Origin: Phytohabitans aurantiacus
GTDB taxonomy: Bacteria > Actinomycetota > Actinomycetes > Mycobacteriales > Micromonosporaceae
Assembly (NCBI RefSeq): GCF_027923225.1
Contig: NZ_BSDI01000001.1
Location: 225,946 to 289,945, forward strand
DNA length: 64,000 nt
Reading direction: 5' to 3'
Both the position numbers and the translations under genes were made by a program. The notes below the pieces were generated by a model that did not search any database, had not been told where the DNA came from, and saw nothing but the letters and a program-made list of their open reading frames with translations. Below, one piece after another: positions 34,778 to 42,122 of this stretch; the first letter of the stretch is position 1; each line of letters begins with the position of its first letter.

Positions 34778-35469
34778 GCCGCGACCCTCATCTGGCGCTC
34801 GTCGGAGGCGATCTGCCCGTCGAAGAGCTTGACCAGCCGCGTGGCGCGCGCACCGACGTCGGGTTCGTGCGTGATGATCAGGATCGTGCGACCGGCGGCG
34901 CTGAGCTGATCGAAGATCGCCAGGATGTCCTCTGTGGACCGGCTGTCGAGATTGCCGGTGGGTTCGTCGGCGAGCAGCAGCGCCGGCTCGGTGACCAGCG
35001 CCCGCGCCACCGCGACCCGCTGCTGCTGACCGCCGGAAAGCTGGTTGGGTTCGTGGTCCGCCCGGTCCGCCAGACCCACCATGTCGAGGGCTACCCGCGC
35101 ACGGCGGCGCCGCAGCGCCGGTTTCACGCCCGCGTACGCCAGTGGCAGCTCCACATTGGCCAGTGCCGTGGTACGCGGGATGAGGTTGAACGACTGGAAG
35201 ATGAACCCGATCCGGCGGTTTCGCACGAGCGCGAGTTGACGGTCGTTGAGGCGGCTCACGTCGACCCCGTCGAGCAGGTACTGGCCGCTGCTGGGCACGT
35301 CGAGACAGCCGAGAATGTTCATCAGGGTCGACTTGCCCGAGCCCGACGAACCCATGATGGCCACGTAGTCGCCCTGTTCGACGCTGAGCGATACGCCCCG
35401 CAGGGCGTGCACGGCCGCCTCACCTTCGCCGTACACCTTGGCGACGCGGCGGACGTCGAGAACCGTCAT
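34774..35469 (-). CDS. MacB/LolD-type ABC ATPase
   Basis: A 231-residue ATPase with Walker A GSSGSGKST, Q-loop FIFQSFNLIPR, signature LSGGQQQR, Walker B LLLADEPTGNLD, H-loop ITHE. The FQSFNLIPRTTALANVELPL block is that of MacB/LolD proteins. It overlaps both the adaptor gene before it and the permease gene after it, so all three are translationally coupled. Confidence 0.94.
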   Translation of the reverse strand: MTVLDVRRVAKVYGEGEAAVHALRGVSLSVEQGDYVAIMGSSGSGKSTLMNILGCLDVPSSGQYLLDGVDVSRLNDRQLALVRNRRIGFIFQSFNLIPRTTALANVELPLAYAGVKPALRRRRARVALDMVGLADRADHEPNQLSGGQQQRVAVARALVTEPALLLADEPTGNLDSRSTEDILAIFDQLSAAGRTILIITHEPDVGARATRLVKLFDGQIASDERQMRVAA

Positions 35470-36581
35470 CGCCCACCGCCGGTCCGCCCGCCGCCGCCGG
35501 GGCCAGAGAAACCGCCACCGGGCGCGAGGCCCCCGCCCGGGAAGCCACCACCGGGCGCGTTACCCGACGTCGACGTGGTCGAAGACGTCCGCACCACGAC
35601 CCGCTCGCCAACCGTCAGCCCGGACTTGATCTCCGTGGCCTGGTCGCCTTCTAGTCCTATCTCGACGGTGCGGGCGACCTGCTGGCCGTTCTCCAGGACG
35701 GTGACCGTATGCCGGTTGCCGACGCTGGTGAGCGCCGCCGAGTTGACGTAGACGGCGTTTTCGACCTGGCCCACGGTCACGCTGACCTCGACGCTCTGGC
35801 CAGCCTTCACGTTGTCGGGCACGTCCTGGAGCGAGAAAAGCACACCGTACGTCACGACGTTGTTTTCGGTCGTCGCGTTCGGGTCGATCGACGACACTTT
35901 GGCGGTCGCGGTGGCGTCCGGCAGGGCGTTCCAGGTGACCGTGGCCGCCTGGCCGCTCTTGAGCTTCGTCGCGTCCGCCTCGGCCACCGACGCGGAGACC
36001 TCCAGCTTGGTGAGATCGGCGATCTCCACAAAGCCATCGGAGTCCTGTGAGGAGGTCGCCGAAGAGCCCACGGTGCCGTTCACCGCGGTCACCGTGCCGG
36101 CCATGGGCGCTTTGAGCACCGTGCCGGCGACCCCGTCCTCGGCTTCCTCGACCGCCAACTCGGCCTGTGTCACCTGGGCTTCGGCGTCGGAGGTGTCGCT
36201 GTCGGCCTCTTCCGCACGGTCGAGCGCGTCTTCGGCGGCTTCCAGCTCAGCCTTCGCCGAGTCCAGGTTCCGCTGCGCGGCCGTGTCGTCCACTATGGCC
36301 AGTACGGCGCCCTTCTTGACGGTGGCGCCGACCTTCACCTTGATCTCGGTGACGGTGCCGGAGGTACCGAACGTGGCGGTGGCGGTCGAAGCGCTCTGTA
36401 CGCTGCCCGAGGCGGTCACGGTGGAGGTCACCGTGCCCTGCTGCACGGAGACGGTGCGCGTACTGCCGGTGGTGGATTCGGCCGCCTCGGCCGTGCTGAA
36501 CGACGTGTACGCCCACACCGCACCGCCGGCGATCACCACGGCGAGCCCGGTGTTGACAAAGACAGCACGCGGTAGACGCAT
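35466..36581 (-). CDS. Efflux adaptor (membrane fusion/HlyD-like) protein, first copy
   Basis: A 371-residue extracytoplasmic adaptor of the RND/MacA type. An N-terminal anchor (about 5-26) leads to a barrel-sandwich (lipoyl-like) half, an acidic helical hairpin (AKAELEAAEDALDRAEEADS, then VTQAELAVEEAED), the second half (VLKAPMAGTVTAVNG) and a beta-barrel. The last ~35 residues are almost only Gly/Pro (GGGFPGGGLAPGGG). ATG 36581 (MRLPRAVFV) is preferred to a TTG start at 36614. It precedes the ATPase and permease genes. Confidence 0.88.
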   Translation of the reverse strand: MRLPRAVFVNTGLAVVIAGGAVWAYTSFSTAEAAESTTGSTRTVSVQQGTVTSTVTASGSVQSASTATATFGTSGTVTEIKVKVGATVKKGAVLAIVDDTAAQRNLDSAKAELEAAEDALDRAEEADSDTSDAEAQVTQAELAVEEAEDGVAGTVLKAPMAGTVTAVNGTVGSSATSSQDSDGFVEIADLTKLEVSASVAEADATKLKSGQAATVTWNALPDATATAKVSSIDPNATTENNVVTYGVLFSLQDVPDNVKAGQSVEVSVTVGQVENAVYVNSAALTSVGNRHTVTVLENGQQVARTVEIGLEGDQATEIKSGLTVGERVVVRTSSTTSTSGNAPGGGFPGGGLAPGGGFSGPGGGGRTGGGR

Positions 36582-36622
36582 GGGCGACAGCCTGGTGTGG
36601 GCTGCTCGGAACAACCCCCGCG

Positions 36623-38122
36623 CTAGCTCAAAGCTGACTGAGAACCCGTCGGCAGCAACACCCGGAACGCCGAACCGCGCCCGGGAGCGGTGTCGAGCTC
36701 GACCCGACCGCCGTGGCTGCTGACGATCGCGGCCACGATGGACAGTCCGAGCCCTGAGCCGCCGTTGCGCCGGTTACGGCTGGGATCGGCACGGTACAGC
36801 CGCTCGAAGATCCGCTCGGCGTGCATGCTCGGTACGCCCGGCCCGGTGTCGACGACCTCCAGCACGGCGACCGGCGTCGCGGGCGGCAACTCCGCGCCGA
36901 TCGCCGCCGCCGGGTTGTACCAGGGCCGGAGCCGCGCCAGCCGGCCCACCCGCACCGTGATGGCGGCCTGCGACGGCGTGTGCTGCAGCGCGTTGGACAC
37001 GAGGTTGGTGGCGACCTGCCGGAGCCGGTGCTCGTCGCCGAACACCGTCACCGGTTCGAAGGCCCCGTCGTCGGCACCGAGCGCGGCGAGCCGTACCGGC
37101 CGGTCGGGGCGCCGGGCGTGCGCGTCGCGGATCGTGTCGGCGGCGATGGCCAGCAGGTCGACGGGGCGCCGCTGCGGCTGCCGCTGCCTGTCGAGCTTGG
37201 CGAGCAGCAGCAGGTCTTCGACGAGCAGCCCCATCCGGGCCGCCTCGGACTCGATCCGGGACATCGTCTCGTCGAGCACGGGTCCGGCCGGCGTGCCGCC
37301 CCGGCGGTACAGCTCAGCGAAGCCACGGATCGACGTGAGCGGTGTGCGCAGTTCGTGCGAAGCGTCGGCGACGAACTGCCGCAGCCGTTGCTCGGAGGTC
37401 GTCCGCGCCGCGACCTCGGTCTGGATGCGGTCGAGCATGGAGTTGAGCGCGATGCCCAGCCGGCCGGTCTCGGTGTGCGGGTCGGCGTCGACGCGCCGCG
37501 ACAGGTCACCCGCGGTGATCTCGGCTGATGTGCGTTCGATGCGGGTGAGCGGCCGCAGCCCTATGCGCACGACGTACGCCGACACCAGCCCGAGCAGCAG
37601 GAGCACCGCCACCATGACCGCAAGCTCGATGGTGAGCAGCAGGTCGACGGTCGCCTCGACCTGCTGGAGCGAGATCGCGGCAACCGTGATCCCGCCGTCT
37701 TCGCGGCTCGTGACCTTCACCCGCCACGAGCTCTCGCCGTCTTCCGCGCTGACGGTGTATGGCTTGCCGCCGGCACGCTTGACCAGCTCGTCGAACGGTT
37801 CCAGGACCGGCGGCGACATGTCGGTGGTGTACGACGGCTGGACCGTGCCGTCGGCGTTGTAGCGGATCAACGTCTTGTACTGGTCGAAGCGCCCGGGCGG
37901 GAAGTACCTGGTATCGGGCGAGGGCGCGTTGGGGCGGTCGTCCCTGACGGAGGCGGGCGGGCGCGGCGCTTTGAGCTGCTGGTCGATCGAGTCGGTCAGG
38001 TACCGGCGCAGCACGATCACGCCAGCCGCGTTGGCGACGACGAGTGCCACCGCGGCCAGCGCCGCGACCGCGAGGACGAGTCGCGACCGCAGCGTCCAGT
38101 GCCGCCACCGGGGAACCTTCAT
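36623..38122 (-). CDS. Sensor histidine kinase of the efflux cluster
   Basis: A 499-residue class I histidine kinase. TM1 is about 15-38 and TM2 about 165-187, enclosing a ~125-residue sensor region; HAMP follows (~188-240); the phosphorylated H256 lies in DASHELRTPL; N, G1 and G2 boxes are VSNALQHTP, DTGPGVPS and GSGLGLSI. The start is ATG 38122, overlapping the regulator stop (ATGA). It should phosphorylate the neighbouring OmpR-type regulator. The sensor is Pro-rich with no cysteines; its ligand is unknown. Confidence 0.93.
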   Translation of the reverse strand: MKVPRWRHWTLRSRLVLAVAALAAVALVVANAAGVIVLRRYLTDSIDQQLKAPRPPASVRDDRPNAPSPDTRYFPPGRFDQYKTLIRYNADGTVQPSYTTDMSPPVLEPFDELVKRAGGKPYTVSAEDGESSWRVKVTSREDGGITVAAISLQQVEATVDLLLTIELAVMVAVLLLLGLVSAYVVRIGLRPLTRIERTSAEITAGDLSRRVDADPHTETGRLGIALNSMLDRIQTEVAARTTSEQRLRQFVADASHELRTPLTSIRGFAELYRRGGTPAGPVLDETMSRIESEAARMGLLVEDLLLLAKLDRQRQPQRRPVDLLAIAADTIRDAHARRPDRPVRLAALGADDGAFEPVTVFGDEHRLRQVATNLVSNALQHTPSQAAITVRVGRLARLRPWYNPAAAIGAELPPATPVAVLEVVDTGPGVPSMHAERIFERLYRADPSRNRRNGGSGLGLSIVAAIVSSHGGRVELDTAPGRGSAFRVLLPTGSQSALS

Positions 38123-38835
38123 TCGTCCGGCGACCTGGGAAGGCGCAGGGCGTACCCCACGCCGCGCACGGTGTGGATCAACGGCGGCTCCCAGCAGTCG
38201 ATCTTCTTGCGCAGGTAGTAGACGTACGACTCGACGATCCGGCCGTCGCCGCCGAAGTCGTAGCTCCACACCCGGTCGAGGATCTGCGCCTTGCTGACCA
38301 CCCGACCGGCGTTTACCAGCAGGTACCGCAGCAGGTTGAACTCGGTCGGCGACAGTTCGACCAGCTTATTGCCCCGGCGTACCTCGTGGGCGTCCTCGTC
38401 GAGCTCCAGGTCGGCGTAGCGCAGGACGCCGGTGTCCGGCTCACCGTCCGGCTCGATGCGGCTGCGGCGCAGGATGGCGCGGATGCGCAGCACCACCTCT
38501 TCGAGGCTGAACGGCTTGGTCACGTAGTCGTCGGCGCCGACAGTAAGGCCGGAGATCCGGTCTTCGACGGCGTCGCGCGCGGTGAGGAAGAGCACCGGCA
38601 CGCCTGGGCCGCCGGTGGACCGCAGCTTCTGCGCGACCTGGAACCCGTCCAGATCGGGCAGCATCACGTCGAGCACCACCAGGTCCGGTTCGAACTCTTC
38701 GGCGGCTACCAGGGCCTCCTGGCCGCAGTTGGCCACCCGTACATCGAACTCGATGAGCCGCAGCGTCGCGGAGAGGAGGGCGCAGATGTTCGGCTCGTCG
38801 TCGACGACGAGGACCTTGGTCAGGCGGGACGTCAC
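38119..38835 (-). CDS. OmpR-family response regulator of the efflux cluster
   Basis: A 238-residue regulator: receiver with DDE acidic pocket, phospho-Asp D56 in VVLDVMLPD and K in YVTKPF; OmpR winged helix from about 135 (LSPTEFNLLRYLL, RIVESYVYYLRKKID, HTVRGVGYALR). Start is GTG 38835. An 18-bp box lies 23-40 bp upstream of this start and a near-identical box lies upstream of the second adaptor gene, suggesting the regulator controls itself and that gene. Confidence 0.94.
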   Translation of the reverse strand: MTSRLTKVLVVDDEPNICALLSATLRLIEFDVRVANCGQEALVAAEEFEPDLVVLDVMLPDLDGFQVAQKLRSTGGPGVPVLFLTARDAVEDRISGLTVGADDYVTKPFSLEEVVLRIRAILRRSRIEPDGEPDTGVLRYADLELDEDAHEVRRGNKLVELSPTEFNLLRYLLVNAGRVVSKAQILDRVWSYDFGGDGRIVESYVYYLRKKIDCWEPPLIHTVRGVGYALRLPRSPDE

Positions 38836-38857
38836 GCAGTATCTCTACGATCGCTAG

Positions 38858-38875
38858 CTCGGAATTAGCTGGGAG
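38858..38875 (-). promoter_or_regulatory. Conserved 18-bp box, copy 1 (upstream of response regulator)
   Basis: On the minus strand CTCCCAGCTAATTCCGAG. The copy at 40009-40026 matches at 16 of 18 positions. It fills the 44-bp gap between the second adaptor gene and the regulator gene. Probable binding site of the OmpR-type regulator. Confidence 0.6.
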
Positions 38876-38879
38876 CGAC

Positions 38880-39962
38880 CTAAGAAGCGCCTATGACAAT
38901 TTCGTCACCTTCGATGAGTCCCGACGTCACCTCGGTGTACTGATCGCCGCGTATGCCCAGCTCAACGGCCTTTGACTGGTCTCCGGTGGCGGTGCGCACC
39001 AGCACGGTACCGTCATCGCGCACCGCGCCGCTGGGCACCCGGAGCACGTTCGCGACCGACGACGTCGTGACCTTCACGTTGGCGCTCTGCCCGACCAGCA
39101 GGTCACTTGGCACCTTCTCGAAAGCCAGCACCACGCCGTACTTCACCATCGTGCCGCCGTCTTCGGTCGTGCCGACCGGGTCGACCTGCACCAGCTTGGC
39201 CGGGAACTCCTCGCCCGGCCGGTCGGCCAGCGTCACGGTGCCGGTCAGGCCGGTCGCCAGCCGGGCGGCGTCCGCCTCCGGAAAGCTCGCCGAGATCTGC
39301 ATACCTGCCACGTCGGCGAGCGTGACGAACGCGCTGCCGCCGCGGACCTCGCTGCCCACCGAGCCCGAGACGCTCAGCACCTTCCCGGCGATCGGCGCGG
39401 TGATCTTCGTACCGGCCAACTGCTCCTTGGCCTCCGCCAGCGCCTTCTTGGCGCTGATGACCCGCTGCTCGGCGCTCAAGATCGTGTCCCGGCCCGACGA
39501 ACGCGCACAAGTAGCCGAGGCCGACGGTGCGGGAGAGCGAGAGGGCGAGGGCGAGGGAGACCGCGACGGCGCGACCGTGCAGACCTGCGTCGACTCCGCC
39601 TCGTCCAACGCGGACTGCGCCTCGTCCAGCGACTCCGTGGCATCGTCGACCTTCTCCTGCGCGTTGGCGGCGTCGATCGTCGCCAGTACCTGGCCGGACG
39701 TGACCTGATCGCCCGCCCGCACCTTGACCTCGGTGACGGTGCCAGCGGCGGCGAAGCTGAGGCTGCGGGTCTGCGCCGGCTCCAGCGTGCCGGTGGTCGC
39801 GACCGCCGTCGCCACCTCACCCCGGTCGACCTTGACGGTGCTGGTCGTCGGGGCGGCCGCCGGCTCGCCACCAGTGAGCGCGTACGCGCCGGCCGAGGTC
39901 AAACCCACCGCGGCCGCGACCGCCACGCCGGCCACCACCCACCGCCGCCCACGCATACCCAT
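38880..39962 (-). CDS. Efflux adaptor protein, second copy, with Cys-flanked SP-rich hairpin insert
   Basis: A 360-residue MacA/HlyD-like adaptor. Anchor about 7-30; lipoyl halves at VTEVKVRAGDQVTSGQVLAT and TKITAPIAGKVLSVSG; barrel up to residue ~330. At the tip of the helical hairpin, where the partner channel is normally contacted, there is a low-complexity Ser/Pro/Arg stretch (about 131-150) bracketed by C128 and C152, the only two cysteines, which could form a disulfide. It lies upstream of the regulator genes and may be controlled by the 18-bp box at 40009. Confidence 0.9.
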   Translation of the reverse strand: MGMRGRRWVVAGVAVAAAVGLTSAGAYALTGGEPAAAPTTSTVKVDRGEVATAVATTGTLEPAQTRSLSFAAAGTVTEVKVRAGDQVTSGQVLATIDAANAQEKVDDATESLDEAQSALDEAESTQVCTVAPSRSPSPSPSRSPAPSASATCARSSGRDTILSAEQRVISAKKALAEAKEQLAGTKITAPIAGKVLSVSGSVGSEVRGGSAFVTLADVAGMQISASFPEADAARLATGLTGTVTLADRPGEEFPAKLVQVDPVGTTEDGGTMVKYGVVLAFEKVPSDLLVGQSANVKVTTSSVANVLRVPSGAVRDDGTVLVRTATGDQSKAVELGIRGDQYTEVTSGLIEGDEIVIGAS

Positions 39963-40008
39963 GGACGGCGAGTGTCACGGGTACTCCTCACCGCTCGCTC
40001 GGCCACGC

Positions 40009-40026
40009 CTCGGAGTTCGCTGGGAG
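40009..40026 (-). promoter_or_regulatory. Conserved 18-bp box, copy 2 (upstream of second adaptor)
   Basis: Minus-strand CTCCCAGCGAACTCCGAG, 47-64 bp upstream of the adaptor start and also upstream of the divergent lipoprotein gene. It differs from the copy at 38858 at two positions. Confidence 0.6.
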
Positions 40027-40091
40027 TCGATTTGAAGCTTTCTCCGAGCTTGGCCTGACGTGTCGCCGAGGTCCCACCGCTTGGCTGAGCC

Positions 40092-40129
40092 GTCGTGCCG
40101 CGGAGCACCCCCAGGCCCCGCGGCACGAC
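40092..40129 (+). promoter_or_regulatory. Leader hairpin before the Gly-rich lipoprotein gene
   Basis: Perfect 12-bp arms GTCGTGCCGCGG and CCGCGGCACGAC around a 14-nt loop, ending 11 bp before the GGAGG ribosome site. A stem this strong so close to the start could attenuate transcription or shield the mRNA. Confidence 0.55.
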
Positions 40130-40149
40130 CCCAACGATTTGGAGGCCCA

Positions 40150-40698
40150 GTGAACCGTCGACTGCGACTGCCCCTGGCACTGGCCGCCGGGTCCGCGGCG
40201 CTGCTGTTCGCAGCCGCCTGCGGCTCCGATGGCGGCGACAGCGGCACGAGTACCGCCAACGGCGGCAACGGCTTCACCGCGTACCTGAATTGCCTGCGCG
40301 AGCAGGGCATCGACGTACCCGACACCGCGGCGTCCGGCCAGCCCCGCCCGGACGGGTCGAACGGCCCGACGGCGTTTCCGTCGGGCCGGCCCACGAACCG
40401 CCCGTCGGGTGACCCGTCCACTCGCCCGACGGGCGGTCCGGGCGGTGGGATGGGCGGACCGGGCGGCGGCAGGTTCCGTCCCGAAGGGGTCGACGACGCG
40501 ACCTGGGAGAAGGCGCAGGCGGCGTGCCAGTCGGTCATGCCGACCGGTGGCCCCGGTGGCGGTCAGGGCGGTCCGGGCGGCCAGCGCGGTGGCGGCCGGG
40601 CCGACACCGCCTACCGCAACTGCCTCGCCGACGCGAAGACCACGGAGGCGACCAAGGCGTGCGAGGTCCTGAAGCCAACCCCGACGCCAACAGCGTGA
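40150..40698 (+). CDS. Gly-rich lipoprotein with duplicated YxNCL motif
   Basis: A 182-residue exported lipoprotein. Signal peptide ends in lipobox FAAAC (C24). The mature part has two short helical modules with similar cores (AYLNCLREQG and AYRNCLADAK) and further cysteines in QAACQSV and KACEVLK, joined by Pro/Ser and Gly-rich stretches (GGPGGGMGGPGGGRF). Start is GTG 40150 with GGAGG at 40141. It is divergent from the efflux cluster and shares its Gly-rich style, so it may be an accessory or sensor protein of that system; this is inference. Its stop codon is formed by a family A element. Confidence 0.82.
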   Translation: MNRRLRLPLALAAGSAALLFAAACGSDGGDSGTSTANGGNGFTAYLNCLREQGIDVPDTAASGQPRPDGSNGPTAFPSGRPTNRPSGDPSTRPTGGPGGGMGGPGGGRFRPEGVDDATWEKAQAACQSVMPTGGPGGGQGGPGGQRGGGRADTAYRNCLADAKTTEATKACEVLKPTPTPTA

Positions 40699-40810
40699 TC
40701 AGGGCTGTGAACAGTCCGAGTCGCATCCGCCGTCGTGCGCGAGCGCCGCGCAGCGACTCGGACCGTTCATCCCTCAAGTCGTTAGGGCGACTTGAGGGAC
40801 GCCCTGATCA
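40696..40810. repeat. Family A palindromic element, copy 3, interrupted by another palindrome
   Basis: The outer element has TGATCAGGGC at 40696-40705, then resumes TCCCTCAAGTCG at 40770 and completes its loop and 23-bp right arm at 40788-40810. Between them, 64 bp (40706-40769) replace a single G. Both flanking convergent genes take their TGA stop from the element's outer TGATCA ends. Confidence 0.95.
40706..40769. mobile_element. Small palindromic insert within family A copy 3
   Basis: Arms TGAACAGTCCGAGTCGC (40708-40724) and GCGACTCGGACCGTTCA (40753-40769) pair over 17 bp with one mismatch; the 28-nt loop is G/C-rich. It splits the left arm of the host palindrome precisely, which suggests insertion of a REP/MITE-like element rather than random change. 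No coding capacity. Confidence 0.7.
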
Positions 40811-42007
40811 GGGGGTGGCGTCCTCGACGTAGCGCGGGCGTGCCACCGCCAGGCCGGCCGCCGTCTGGACCACCGCCGCCGCGATCAGCAGCGCGATCGG
40901 TACCGTCCAGCCGGCGGTCGCCTCGTAGAGGGCGCCGACGAGCAGCGGCCCCAGCGCGGCGATCAGGTAACCCGTGCTCTGTGTGAAGGCGGACAGTGCC
41001 ACGGTGCCCTCGGCAGTGCGGGCACGCAGCCCGATCGCGACCAGCGCCAACGGGAACGCGCCCTGCCCGATCGCCAGCAGCACCACCCAGAACAGCGCGC
41101 CGCCGTGCGGTGCCACGGCCAGCCCCACGTACGACGCGATCATCGCGGCGGAGAGGGTCAGCACGAGCGGGCGCAGGCTGGGCAGCCTGGTCGCCAGCGT
41201 CGGCATGGCCAGCGCCACCGGTACCCCGACCGCGGTGACCCCGGCGAGCAGCAGTCCAGCCGTCTGTGGCGAGTACCCGGAGTCCCGGAAGAGCTGCGCC
41301 AGCCAGCCCATCGTGGCGTACCCGCTCAGCGACTGCGTGCCGAAGTAGAGCGCCATGGCCCAGCCGACCCGCGTGCGCCCCGGCTGTATCCGGCTGGCCG
41401 GCGCGGGCAGGGCGGCGGCCCGGCCGGGCCTGGAGCGGCGCACGATCGGCAGCCACGGCAGCACGGCGACCGCCGCGAGCACGGTCCACGCGCCGAGCCC
41501 GGCCCGCCACGAGCCGAAGGCGTCCGCGATCGGCACCGCCGACGCGGCGGCCACGGTGGCGCCGGCGGTCAGCGCGACCGTGTACGCACCGGTGACAAGC
41601 CCCGCACGGTCCGGGAAGTGCTGCTTGACCAGCAAAGGGAGCAGGACGTTCGCGACCGCGATGCCAGCGAGCGCGAGCGCGCTGGTGACCACGAAGACGA
41701 CCGTGGAGCCGGTGACCACCCGGATCGCCTCGCCCGCGGCCAGCGCCACCATGGCGACGAAGAGCACCCGGCTCGGCGCGAACCGGCGTACCAGCACCGG
41801 GGTGAGCGCACCGAACGCCGCGAACGCGATCGTCGGCATCGTCGTGACAGCGCTCGCCATCGCGCCGGAGAGCTGCAGCCCGGTGCGTACCTCGTCGAGG
41901 AGTGCGCCGAGGCTGGTGATGGCGGTGCGCAGGTTGACGGCGACGAGCAGGATGCCGGCCAGGACCAGCGCGGTGCCTTGAGTGCGGGTGGCGGCGGGGG
42001 CAGTCAT
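40808..42007 (-). CDS. MFS transporter, CynX/NimT family
   Basis: A 399-residue 12-helix major facilitator. The N-terminal LVAVNLRTAITSLGALLDEV motif (NLR between helix and loop) is the signature of the CynX/NimT (cyanate/2-nitroimidazole) group. The central loop carries RRSRPGRAAALPAPASR. It is divergent from a GntR regulator with a dyad operator between them, which probably controls it. Substrate unknown; these transporters export small anions or drugs. Confidence 0.92.
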   Translation of the reverse strand: MTAPAATRTQGTALVLAGILLVAVNLRTAITSLGALLDEVRTGLQLSGAMASAVTTMPTIAFAAFGALTPVLVRRFAPSRVLFVAMVALAAGEAIRVVTGSTVVFVVTSALALAGIAVANVLLPLLVKQHFPDRAGLVTGAYTVALTAGATVAAASAVPIADAFGSWRAGLGAWTVLAAVAVLPWLPIVRRSRPGRAAALPAPASRIQPGRTRVGWAMALYFGTQSLSGYATMGWLAQLFRDSGYSPQTAGLLLAGVTAVGVPVALAMPTLATRLPSLRPLVLTLSAAMIASYVGLAVAPHGGALFWVVLLAIGQGAFPLALVAIGLRARTAEGTVALSAFTQSTGYLIAALGPLLVGALYEATAGWTVPIALLIAAAVVQTAAGLAVARPRYVEDATP

Positions 42008-42023
42008 GATTGTTCGAGTCTAG

Positions 42024-42038
42024 AATCATGGGATGATT
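42024..42038. promoter_or_regulatory. Probable GntR operator between divergent MFS and gntR genes
   Basis: Perfect arms AATCAT and ATGATT with a GGG centre, in the 52-bp divergent spacer. Size and position fit a FadR-type GntR operator. Confidence 0.65.
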
Positions 42039-42059
42039 TATGGTCGGGTGATGTAACCA

Positions 42060-42122
42060 ATGCCACGGGGTGGACAGACACTGCCACCGGGTGGACGGAC
42101 ACAGCCACGAGGTGGGCCGACG
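42060..42122 (+). repeat. In-frame 21-bp triplication at the start of the GntR gene
   Basis: Units at 42060, 42081 and 42102 share CCAC-GGTGG-C-GAC and encode MPRGGQT, LPPGGRT and QPRGGPT. This places a repeated Gly/Pro tail before the DNA-binding domain. Confidence 0.9.
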
